Shown here piece after piece: positions 14,168-19,983 of a stretch of DNA of 19,983 nt (the first letter of the stretch is position 1; every line of letters begins with the position of its first letter). Origin of the DNA: Nitriliruptorales bacterium (lineage in GTDB: Bacteria; Actinomycetota; Nitriliruptoria; Euzebyales; Egibacteraceae). A model generated the notes under the pieces. The model searched no databases. It saw nothing but the letters and a program-made list of their open reading frames with translations, and was not told the origin of the DNA. Location: assembly GCA_007126835.1 (NCBI GenBank), contig SLAO01000135.1, positions 1 to 19,983 on the forward strand, written 5' to 3'. The position numbers were made by a program, and so were the translations under genes.

Positions 14168-15274
14168 TCACGCTCGCCGGATCCGGCCGGCCAGCACCGC
14201 CGTGCCGGCTGCGAAGGCGGCCACGCCCCACGCCGCCAGCAGCGCCAGGTTGGGCCAGGCCTGCGCCCAGCCCTCCCCGTCGATGGTGGTGCCCACGAGC
14301 ACCTCGACGAAGCCATGGCTGGGCAAGGCCTGGATCCACAGTGCCGTCGAGCCGGGGAACAGCACGGCGAAGGCGGGGATCGCCAGTGGGACGAACAACA
14401 GCATGCTCCAGAAGACGATCGCGACGAAGTCCTGACCCGTCGCCCCGGCGAGCAGCCCGAATCCGGTGACGAGCACCGCGCCGAGCAGCAACGCCGCGGC
14501 GACAAGGCCCGGCGCCTGCGCCAGCGCACCGGTGACCGCCGCGATCACAAGTCCCTGACCGAACGCCAACGCGGTGCCGAGCAGGGCCTTGGCGGCCAAC
14601 AGCTGGCCCACCCGCGTGGGTGTCGCCAGCACCGCCGTCGCGGTGCGCTGGGCGATCTCGACCGCCACGAGCGACGCGAGGGCGAACATCTCCATCAGCA
14701 GCACGAGGAAGACCAGCAGCGGTCGCATCTGCTCGCGCAGCGACACCGGGTCGCCGGCGCGGTCGGTGCCCACCACCATCTCGTCGAGATCGGGCAGCGT
14801 CACCGGAGGTTGGTCACCGCCCAACGTCGCGGCGATCTCACGCACCGCCGCGGTAAGCGCGGGTCGCAGCGCGTGGGGAGCGTCGCCCGCCAGCAGGACC
14901 CGCACCGTGGTTGGCTGGCCAGCCGCGGCCGCCTCGAGGAAGCCCTCGGGGAAGTCCAAACCCGCGTGCAGCGTGTCGCCTAGGGCGACCGCCTCTTCGA
15001 GCTGGGAGGCCGACGCGAACAGGTCAACGGCAAGGCCCTCCTGTGTCGCCTCGTCAAGGCCCCGGGCTCCGAGCTCGGCTTCGAACAAGGCCTCGGCACC
15101 GGGCAGGTGGATGCCGATCGGGATGTCCTCTTCCACGTCGGCGGGCAGGAGCCAGAACAGACCGCCGAACATCCCCAGACCCAGCACCGTGATCAGCACG
15201 TAGAAGCGGTCCCGTCCGAACAGGCGCAGGTCCTTGCCGATGATCGCGGTGACCGCTGAGAGTGTGCGACCCAT
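14168..15274 (-). CDS. ABC-2 type exporter permease (first permease)
   Basis: This 368-residue permease has the same layout as its downstream partner: a basic N-terminus (GKDLRLFGRDRFYV), one helix (about 25-44), an outer domain to about 185, then about five helices. The loop VEIAQRTATAVLATPTRVGQLLAAKALLG corresponds to the family's coupling loop but has lost the usual EKE residues. The two permeases probably form a heterodimer with the ATPase encoded just upstream. ATG 15274 follows the ATPase stop by 11 bases; the ribosome site is weak (GGCAG), suggesting translational coupling. Confidence 0.88.
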   Translation of the reverse strand: MGRTLSAVTAIIGKDLRLFGRDRFYVLITVLGLGMFGGLFWLLPADVEEDIPIGIHLPGAEALFEAELGARGLDEATQEGLAVDLFASASQLEEAVALGDTLHAGLDFPEGFLEAAAAGQPTTVRVLLAGDAPHALRPALTAAVREIAATLGGDQPPVTLPDLDEMVVGTDRAGDPVSLREQMRPLLVFLVLLMEMFALASLVAVEIAQRTATAVLATPTRVGQLLAAKALLGTALAFGQGLVIAAVTGALAQAPGLVAAALLLGAVLVTGFGLLAGATGQDFVAIVFWSMLLFVPLAIPAFAVLFPGSTALWIQALPSHGFVEVLVGTTIDGEGWAQAWPNLALLAAWGVAAFAAGTAVLAGRIRRA

Positions 15275-15285
15275 GGCTGCGCTGC

Positions 15286-16149
15286 CTACTCGAGCCCTCG
15301 CCCAGCGAAGTGCACGAACACGTCCTCGAGGGTGGCCTCCTCGGTGTGGACCGTGAGCAGGCCCTCTGCTCCGACCAGCGCGCTGAGCTGCTCCGCCCCT
15401 CCGGCATCCACGGTGACGACGGACTCCTCGACCGCGCCATTAACGCGCCGCCGGACGCGGACGGTGGGCTGGCCGTGGGACAGCTTGAGCTGCTCGGGGG
15501 CGTCGAGGGCCAGGATCCGCCCGTCGTTGATGAACGCGACGCGATCGGACAGCGCGTCGGCCTCGTGCATGTCGTGAGTGGTCAGCACCACGGCCGCTCC
15601 CCGCCCCGCCTCCTCCCGGATCAGCGCGCGGATCGACCGGGCCGAGACCGGATCTAACCCGTCGGTGGGCTCGTCGAGAAACAGCACATCGGGTCGGTTG
15701 ACCAGCGCCCGAGCGACCGTCAGGCGTTGGCGCATGCCCTTGGAGTAGCCGCTGACACGATCCCTGCCGCGGTCGGCGAGCCCCACTCGGGCAAGCAGCC
15801 CGTCGAGGTCGACGTCTCGCAGACCGAACAGGCGCGCGAAGAAGGCCAGGTTCTCGCGGCCCGACAGGTTCGGGTAGAGGTTCTTTTCCTCGAAGACCAC
15901 ACCGACGCGGCCCTGGATGTCGGTGCGCCGGGAGGCCATGTCCATGCCCAGGACCTCGATGCTGCCGTCGTCGGGAGTTAGCAGGCCGATCAGCATCTTG
16001 ATCGTGGTGGACTTGCCGGCACCGTTGGGGCCGAGCAAACCGAGGGTCTCACCGCGGTGGACAGCGAACGACACCCCGTCTACCGCTCGGCGCTGCCCGT
16101 AGGAGAACCGCAGATCGTCGGCGCGCAGCGCAACGTCGTTCGTGGCCAT
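15286..16149 (-). CDS. ABC transporter ATP-binding protein
   Basis: This 287-residue ATPase powers the two permeases encoded downstream. Visible motifs are Walker A GPNGAGKS (40-47), the Q-loop region VFEEKNLYPNLSGREN (glutamate replaces the usual glutamine before KNLYP), signature YSKGMRQRL, Walker B VLFLDEP, D-loop GLDP and switch His in LTTHDMHEA. The C-terminus after about residue 215 is a DUF4162-like extension ending in EATLEDVFVHFAGRGLE, common in drug and sodium exporters of the ABC-2 class. ATG 16149 is the only strong start, although no clear ribosome site precedes it. The promoter must lie in the long leader region to its right. Confidence 0.93.
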   Translation of the reverse strand: MATNDVALRADDLRFSYGQRRAVDGVSFAVHRGETLGLLGPNGAGKSTTIKMLIGLLTPDDGSIEVLGMDMASRRTDIQGRVGVVFEEKNLYPNLSGRENLAFFARLFGLRDVDLDGLLARVGLADRGRDRVSGYSKGMRQRLTVARALVNRPDVLFLDEPTDGLDPVSARSIRALIREEAGRGAAVVLTTHDMHEADALSDRVAFINDGRILALDAPEQLKLSHGQPTVRVRRRVNGAVEESVVTVDAGGAEQLSALVGAEGLLTVHTEEATLEDVFVHFAGRGLE

Positions 16150-16743
16150 CGACGGCAGTATGCCGCGGAAGCCCGCCGGCGGTGGTGTGCTGTTGTGCCC
16201 AGCGTCAACGGGCCGTTAGGCGCCGGCGGCGCCGCAGTCGCCACCAACGCCGCAGCCCACACCAACGCCGCAGACCCTATTGGGCGACGACGTCGCGATT
16301 ACGACGTCCTGGCACGTCGCAATCGCAACGTCGTGGTCCGCGGGGTTCGCAGGATCAGGACAAACCGCCCACCGGCCGGCCCGCTGGCAAGGACGACTGG
16401 CACAAATCGCCTCGCGACCGGCCCGCCAGCACATCCCTCGCTCCCCCCGCCAGCCGCCGCCGATCGGGACGGCAGCGGCGCCGCAGGGCAGTCTGCAGAC
16501 TGCTCAACGTGTGGCCCTCATCACCCAGTGTGTACACGTCGGCGTCCACCACCCGCCTGGCGCCGCCGCCGACGGCTCGGCGTGGTAGACCAATAGGGGT
16601 CGGGTGCCGCCGGCGGACCCGCCCCACGGGGCTGGGTGTCCGCCTTCCGTGAGCCGGCGCCCGCCTGCACCCCCGCACGCATCCGGGGGCGACGACCGCC
16701 GCGCGTGGGACGTCGACTGGCACTCCAGCGGAAAGGGAATGGC
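16150..16743. other. 594-base non-coding stretch between divergent genes
   Basis: No convincing gene was found here. Short frames exist but are low-complexity and match no family. It holds a direct repeat of ACCAACGCCGCAG (around 16250-16275), a GC-rich 7-bp palindrome near 16217-16231 and the long inverted repeat at 16287-16334. It should contain the promoters for the leftward ABC operon and the rightward methyltransferase-like gene, but no clear -10/-35 pair was seen. Confidence 0.6.
16287..16334 (-). repeat. 21-bp-arm inverted repeat in the ABC operon leader
   Basis: Arms 16287-16307 and 16314-16334 match at 19 of 21 positions around a 6-base loop (CCTGGC). In plus-strand RNA the two mismatches are C-A and A-C. 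In minus-strand RNA both become G-U pairs, giving an uninterrupted 21-bp stem. That suggests the structure works in a leftward transcript, the leader of the ABC exporter mRNA. No U-tract follows. Confidence 0.75.
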
Positions 16744-16761
16744 GTGAGCATTGAAGGGTCC

Positions 16762-17622
16762 ATGTCGGGCAAGGCCTCGTTTGAGGACATCTATGACCAG
16801 CCGGATCCGCGGGCCTACATCCGTGAGCTCAGCGAGCTGGAGTACCAGATCCCCGCGCACGCAAACGCCGTGTTCCGGTTCTTGATCGAGGAGGTACGAG
16901 ACCGGCGGGGCGGGACGTTCAGCGTGGCTGACCTGTGCTCTTCGTACGGCTTCAACCCGGCGTTGTTCAACCACGACCTGACCCTCGAGCGCCTGTTCGC
17001 GCGCTACAGCGCCCCAGAGGTCGCAGCGCTGTCGTCCGACGAGCTGGCACTGGCCGACCGTGCGTTCTATGCCGAACGCCGTCGCGACACCGCGGTGCCA
17101 GCAATTGGGCTCGACGTCGCCGCCCACGCGGTGGAGTACGCCCGGCGCACCGGCATCGTGGACATGGCCGTGGCCGAGAACCTCGAAGCCAGCGAGCCCA
17201 GCAGCGAGCTACGGCGCGACCTCGCCGACGTCGGGCTGATCACCGTCACCGGCGGTATCGGCTACATCACCGAGGTCACCTTCGACCGCCTGCTCAACGC
17301 GATCAACGCCGAGCGCCCACCGTGGGTGGGGGCCTTCAGCCTGCGCTGGGTCGACATGGAACCCATCCGATTCGTCCTGGAGACCCACGGCCTGGTGCTC
17401 GAGCGACTCGACGGCCACACCTTCCGCCAGCGCCGCTTCGCCCACGGCCAGGAGCGGGCGTACGCCTTGGAGGAGCTGCGCCGAATCGGCGTTGATCCCG
17501 ACGGTGTGGAGACCGATGGCTACCACCACACCTGGTTCTACCTGGCGCGGCCAGCGGACGAGGCCAAGACCGTTCCGATCGAGGAGCTGCTCGCGCCGGC
17601 CTTGCCGCCCCGAGGGCGCTGA
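16762..17622 (+). CDS. SAM-dependent methyltransferase-like protein
   Basis: This 286-residue protein belongs to an actinobacterial family usually annotated as class I SAM-dependent methyltransferase. Signatures are FEDIYDQPDPRAY (7-19), a YQIPAHA segment, then VADLCSSYGFNPALF, which corresponds to the SAM-binding first motif, and HDLTLERLFARY. The second half carries RFAHGQERAY and DGYHHTWFYLARP near the end. Its substrate is unknown. In the motif I region, typical family members as I remember them read DLCCSYG; here it is DLCSSYG. ATG 16762 has GAAGGG close upstream; GTG 16744 with AAAGGGAA is an equally reasonable start, adding six residues. It stands alone on the plus strand and is followed by the large hairpin at 17710. 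Confidence 0.75.
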   Translation: MSGKASFEDIYDQPDPRAYIRELSELEYQIPAHANAVFRFLIEEVRDRRGGTFSVADLCSSYGFNPALFNHDLTLERLFARYSAPEVAALSSDELALADRAFYAERRRDTAVPAIGLDVAAHAVEYARRTGIVDMAVAENLEASEPSSELRRDLADVGLITVTGGIGYITEVTFDRLLNAINAERPPWVGAFSLRWVDMEPIRFVLETHGLVLERLDGHTFRQRRFAHGQERAYALEELRRIGVDPDGVETDGYHHTWFYLARPADEAKTVPIEELLAPALPPRGR

Positions 17623-17709
17623 GCGCACGGGTTGCGCAGCCCAGGCCCATCCCATGCAGCCACAGGGTCGCGACCGTCGAGCCACCCAACCAGGAAAGCA
17701 TCACAATTC

Positions 17710-17763
17710 GGACGCGGGTGGTACATCTGCACGAGGTTTCGTGCAGATGTACCACCCGCGTCC
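17710..17763. repeat. 54-bp element: perfect 25-bp inverted repeat with 4-base loop
   Basis: Arms 17710-17734 and 17739-17763 are perfectly complementary around GGTT. A second outer pair, TTCGGAC (17707-17713) and GTCCGAA (17769-17775), competes with the outermost bases. The element sits between convergent genes ending at 17622 and 17841. It may be a bidirectional terminator, but a 25-bp perfect stem is far longer than needed. A mobile palindromic repeat (REP-like or MITE-like) or a protein-binding site is also possible. Confidence 0.95.
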
Positions 17764-17791
17764 CTAATGTCCGAAACCGGAGAGCCGCCGA

Positions 17792-17870
17792 GCGCTCATC
17801 TCAAGGCCCACCCTGCAGAGGCATGCAGAGCCGCGGGCGCTCACCCCAAGGCGGCCCGTCCTGCAGAGGC
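17792..17870. repeat. Imperfect direct duplication of the DUF2243 gene tail
   Basis: 17792-17822 and 17837-17870 share GCGCTCA, CAAGGC and CCTGCAGAGGC in the same order with small differences. The right copy includes the stop codon and last codons of the leftward DUF2243 gene, and the left copy lies just beyond. It looks like a duplicated gene end. Confidence 0.7.
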
Positions 17871-18362
17871 GCCAGCGCGACCGGGGTCGCGCCGTTGGAT
17901 GAGCCACCCAGCGACCAGGAGAACGACGCCAAAAGCCAGGAAGCCCACGTCCCACACCAGGGGGTTGGCGGCCTCGGGGTGCACGCGGTGGATCTCCAGC
18001 AAGTGGTGGTTGATGACGCCCTCGACGACGTTGAACACACCCCAGCCGAACAGAATCCATCCGAAGAGGCTGCGCCAGTTGCGCTGCCCCGCCCCCTCCC
18101 GGGTCGCCCGCCACAGCAACGCCACCCCCACGGCGACGAATGCCCACGTGACCAGGTGAAAGAGCCCGTCGGCGACCATGTTGACCTGCATGTTCTCCAC
18201 GGTGGTCTCGCCCCACCGCTGCGTGGTCGACAGCATCTGGTGCCACTGCAGGATCTGGTGCAGCACGATCCCGTCGAGGAAGCCGCCCAACCCGGTGCCC
18301 AGCAGGATCCCGGGCGTTGCGATCGCGGGGGCGCGGTCTCGGGAGGCCGCGGGGCGGGTCAA
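17841..18362 (-). CDS. DUF2243 family membrane protein
   Basis: This 173-residue membrane protein with four helices belongs to the DUF2243 family. The family signature GFLDGIVLHQILQWHQML is at 27-44. Later histidines lie in VVEGVINHHLLEIHRVHP. The family's role is unknown; the conserved intramembrane histidines could bind metal or heme, but that is inference. The start is probably TTG 18362, since no in-frame ATG or GTG lies before the signature; AGGCGG is a possible ribosome site. It follows the WCPP-motif protein by 17 bases and is likely co-transcribed with it. Its last codons and stop are duplicated downstream. Confidence 0.88.
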   Translation of the reverse strand: MTRPAASRDRAPAIATPGILLGTGLGGFLDGIVLHQILQWHQMLSTTQRWGETTVENMQVNMVADGLFHLVTWAFVAVGVALLWRATREGAGQRNWRSLFGWILFGWGVFNVVEGVINHHLLEIHRVHPEAANPLVWDVGFLAFGVVLLVAGWLIQRRDPGRAGASAGRAALG

Positions 18363-18379
18363 ACTAGCCGCCTGCGCGC

Positions 18380-18847
18380 TCAGTCACGGGCGGCGGCAGC
18401 AAGCAGCGAGTCAACGCGCTGCTGACCGGCGAGTTGCTGGTCGCCCAGGTCGCCACGCAGGACTTTTAGCGCATAGCGTTCAAGGTCGATCTCCCGTCGG
18501 GTGCGCACCCCGCGCCGGCGGAACAGCGCCAGGGGTGGGCACCAGCCCTGCACGGCGTGCTGCAGCAGGAACAGCATCACGGCCAGCGGGAGGAGCAGCA
18601 GCCGGCGGCTGAACAGTCCTCCTGCAACGATTCCTGCGGCGGCCAGCGACGCGGCGTTGGCCTCCAGGTAGCGCTCGATGTCCCACTCCCGGTCCAATTC
18701 CTGGAGGCGGGCACCGATGCGGTCGGGTGACGCGTCCGCGTAGCCAGCAAGCCGCCGCTCCAGGTCCGCATCCAGTCGGGACTGGACATCGACGTGAGTG
18801 TGCGCGCGCACCCGGTCCACCGCGGTCAGGGTTTCGTGCCAGGTCAT
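18380..18847 (-). CDS. Small membrane protein with YgaP-like WCPP/ERYALK motif
   Basis: This 155-residue protein has a charged N-terminal half (LQELDREWDIERYLEANAAS), two adjacent hydrophobic segments (about 66-80 and 82-100) and the strongly conserved tail QGWCPP (100-105), GVRTRREID and ERYALKVLRGD. This arrangement is a widespread, uncharacterised family related to the YgaP/DUF2892 membrane domain. ATG 18847 is chosen because AAGGAAG lies just upstream; an ATG at 18862 has no ribosome site. It sits between a glycine-zipper stress protein and the DUF2243 gene, all leftward, and probably forms one transcript with them. Function is unknown. Confidence 0.82.
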   Translation of the reverse strand: MTWHETLTAVDRVRAHTHVDVQSRLDADLERRLAGYADASPDRIGARLQELDREWDIERYLEANAASLAAAGIVAGGLFSRRLLLLPLAVMLFLLQHAVQGWCPPLALFRRRGVRTRREIDLERYALKVLRGDLGDQQLAGQQRVDSLLAAAARD

Positions 18848-18912
18848 CGCGCTTCCTTGCATCCGAGTTCACGGGTGTGCCAGCGGCCATGGCACCTCAG
18901 CAGGCGCATGCC

Positions 18913-19491
18913 TTACCCCTCTCCCCTGTCGAACCATCCTCCGCGCTCTTGCATCACCCCGGAGAGGACCTCGGATTGGTCCTCGTCGGCGATGGTGATG
19001 CGAAGGCAGGCATCGCCGGCCGCAGGCGCCTCGAGCGACTCCTCCCACGCGGCGGATTGGGGGTGGTTCCAGATGCCGCTGACTGCCCCTCCGACGAGTC
19101 CCCCGACCACTGCCGTCACCAGCGTGAGCGCTCCTACCCCGACCAGCGCTCCGCCTCCTACCGCGAAGAAGCCGAGCGCGGCTCCGGCGACCGCTCCGAC
19201 GACCACTCCGACGAGGGCGCCCTTGCGGAACTTGCGGCCAGCCCGTGCCACAAAGCGGCTGTCTCGCCGCCCGCTGTCGTCACTGCCCTTCGCGCGGTCC
19301 AGACTGTCGTCTTCGACGGCGATGTTCGTGGCCTCGACCCCGGAGGCCTCGAGTTCCTCGATGGCGCGGCGAGCAGCGTCGAAATCAGGAAAGCAGACCG
19401 TCACCGTGCCAGTCACGGGTTCACCGGCTGCTGCGCCGCCGTTGCGAGACGGCGCCTCGCTGCGGTGCTCGCGGTCTTCTGCACTACTCAT
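18913..19491 (-). CDS. General-stress-type protein with glycine-zipper membrane segment
   Basis: This protein has 192 residues. After a disordered start comes a ferredoxin-like fold segment (VTVCFPDFDAARRAIEELEASGVEATNIAVEDD, about 31-62) similar to general stress protein 17M/YflT-type domains. A basic stretch (RAGRKFRK) then leads into a long Gly/Ala/Val membrane hairpin (91-140) with repeated GxxxG spacing. A second short alpha/beta part follows (CLRITIADEDQSEVLSGVMQERGG). Such proteins are typically induced by stress. ATG 19491 is chosen with AGGTGG about eight bases upstream; longer frames add a sequence of unlike composition. It is divergent from the hemerythrin gene. The homology call is by pattern only. 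Confidence 0.72.
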   Translation of the reverse strand: MSSAEDREHRSEAPSRNGGAAAGEPVTGTVTVCFPDFDAARRAIEELEASGVEATNIAVEDDSLDRAKGSDDSGRRDSRFVARAGRKFRKGALVGVVVGAVAGAALGFFAVGGGALVGVGALTLVTAVVGGLVGGAVSGIWNHPQSAAWEESLEAPAAGDACLRITIADEDQSEVLSGVMQERGGWFDRGEG

Positions 19492-19593
19492 CCCATCACC
19501 ACCTGCAGTTTTCGCGGCACACGCAATCGGTCGTGACCGCCACGCTCGCCCATTGCGTTCCCCGTGCGCCGCCGCATACACCCGACCCGGGGT

Positions 19594-19618
19594 GTTTGTG
19601 GCTTCCGCCAACGGGAAC
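19594..19618 (+). promoter_or_regulatory. Possible SigB-like stress promoter for the hemerythrin gene
   Basis: GTTT (19594-19597), a 15-base spacer and GGGAAC (19613-19618) resemble the general-stress sigma factor (SigB/SigF) consensus GTTT-N14-17-GGGTAT. It lies about 70 bases before the hemerythrin start. The match is partial, and chance occurrence is possible in 194 bases. Confidence 0.35.
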
Positions 19619-19685
19619 GTGCTTGAGGACTCCCGGACGCCACGGCTAACCGGGGTGCTGTCCGACTGCTCTGGAAGGGGCGCCG

Positions 19686-19983
19686 GTGGACGCCGTCGAG
19701 CTGATCGCCCAGGATCACGACAACCTTCGCAAGCTCTTTCAGCGCTTCAACGACATCGGGCCTGAGGCCCACGACGCGAAGCAACGGGCCGCCGACGAGA
19801 TCGTGCGCGAGCTCACCGCCCACGCGGAGGTCAAACAAGAGGTCTTCTACCCCGAGATCCGCAAGGTCGCCCCAGAGATCGGCAGCCAGTTCGACGACGA
19901 CCTGGAAGGCAACCTCCTCGCCGAGGGGCTCGTCACCGAGGTCGGGGCCGTCGCCAGCGACGACGAACGCTTCGCCAACGTCA
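19686..19983 (+). CDS. Hemerythrin HHE-domain protein, 3' end outside window
   Basis: The first 99 residues of a hemerythrin-like protein are present; the frame is open at the window end. Hemerythrin domains bind O2 or NO, or sense redox, through a di-iron centre in a four-helix bundle. Visible ligand regions are AQDHDNLRKLF (His11), a possible His29, and HAEVKQEVFYPEI (His46, Glu52). The later helices carrying the remaining histidines lie outside. GTG 19686 is chosen with GGAAGGGG about five bases upstream. It is divergent from the stress-type gene. It could scavenge NO or O2, but it is about 7 kb from the oxidase/NOR-like cluster, so any link is speculative. Confidence 0.9.
   Translation, partial: MDAVELIAQDHDNLRKLFQRFNDIGPEAHDAKQRAADEIVRELTAHAEVKQEVFYPEIRKVAPEIGSQFDDDLEGNLLAEGLVTEVGAVASDDERFANV

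Noticed and set aside
16216..16434. A short Gly/Cys/Val-rich minus-strand frame with a duplicated DVAIAT-like segment
   Set aside because: The repeated peptide is just the inverted and direct repeat DNA translated; there is no ribosome site and no family match.
17710..17763. Bacterial dif or phage attachment site
   Set aside because: The sequence is a near-complete 25-bp palindrome with a short loop. It lacks the arrangement of a dif site, and there is no integrase or tRNA gene nearby.

Overview
This is a very GC-rich window with actinobacterial gene style: frequent GTG starts, start/stop overlaps, GGAGG ribosome sites, and hairpins without U-tracts at gene ends. The protein families fit a deep-branching Actinomycetota such as Nitriliruptoria, but that placement is inference. 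No rRNA, tRNA, CRISPR array or insertion sequence was seen.

Left part (1-6108): a truncated KANL3/Tex30-like alpha/beta hydrolase diverges from a YdcF-type membrane protein. Next comes an undecaprenyl-diphosphatase homologue with a changed active-site motif. Convergent with it are an AGE-family sugar epimerase/isomerase and a PAS-PAS-GAF hybrid histidine kinase, separated by a 15-bp tandem repeat.

Centre (6290-12978), the most interesting part: one leftward operon encodes a 12-helix membrane protein with a HAHSH motif, a possible 45-residue ORF, a 57-residue single-helix subunit, a CuA subunit II, a heme-copper oxidase-superfamily subunit I, heme O synthase (CtaB) and a conserved membrane protein. 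A cupredoxin lipoprotein is divergent from it. Subunit I resembles B-type (ba3-like) oxidases and keeps all the metal-ligand histidines, but the cross-linked active-site tyrosine is replaced by glutamine. Loss of that tyrosine is a hallmark of nitric oxide reductases, so the cluster may encode a CuA-containing, eNOR-like NO reductase. The cupredoxin would be its electron donor, and a shared set of CGTTA motifs its regulatory switch. Just after the cupredoxin is an MCDYCG start fragment, as in hemerythrin-like genes, that appears to be a remnant.

Right part (13039-19983): an ABC-2 exporter operon (two permeases and an ATPase); a 594-base non-coding stretch with a long hairpin; a SAM-dependent methyltransferase-like protein; a 54-bp element with a perfect 25-bp stem; a leftward group of three small membrane or stress proteins (glycine-zipper stress protein, WCPP-motif membrane protein, DUF2243 protein); and the start of a hemerythrin-domain gene behind a possible SigB-like promoter.
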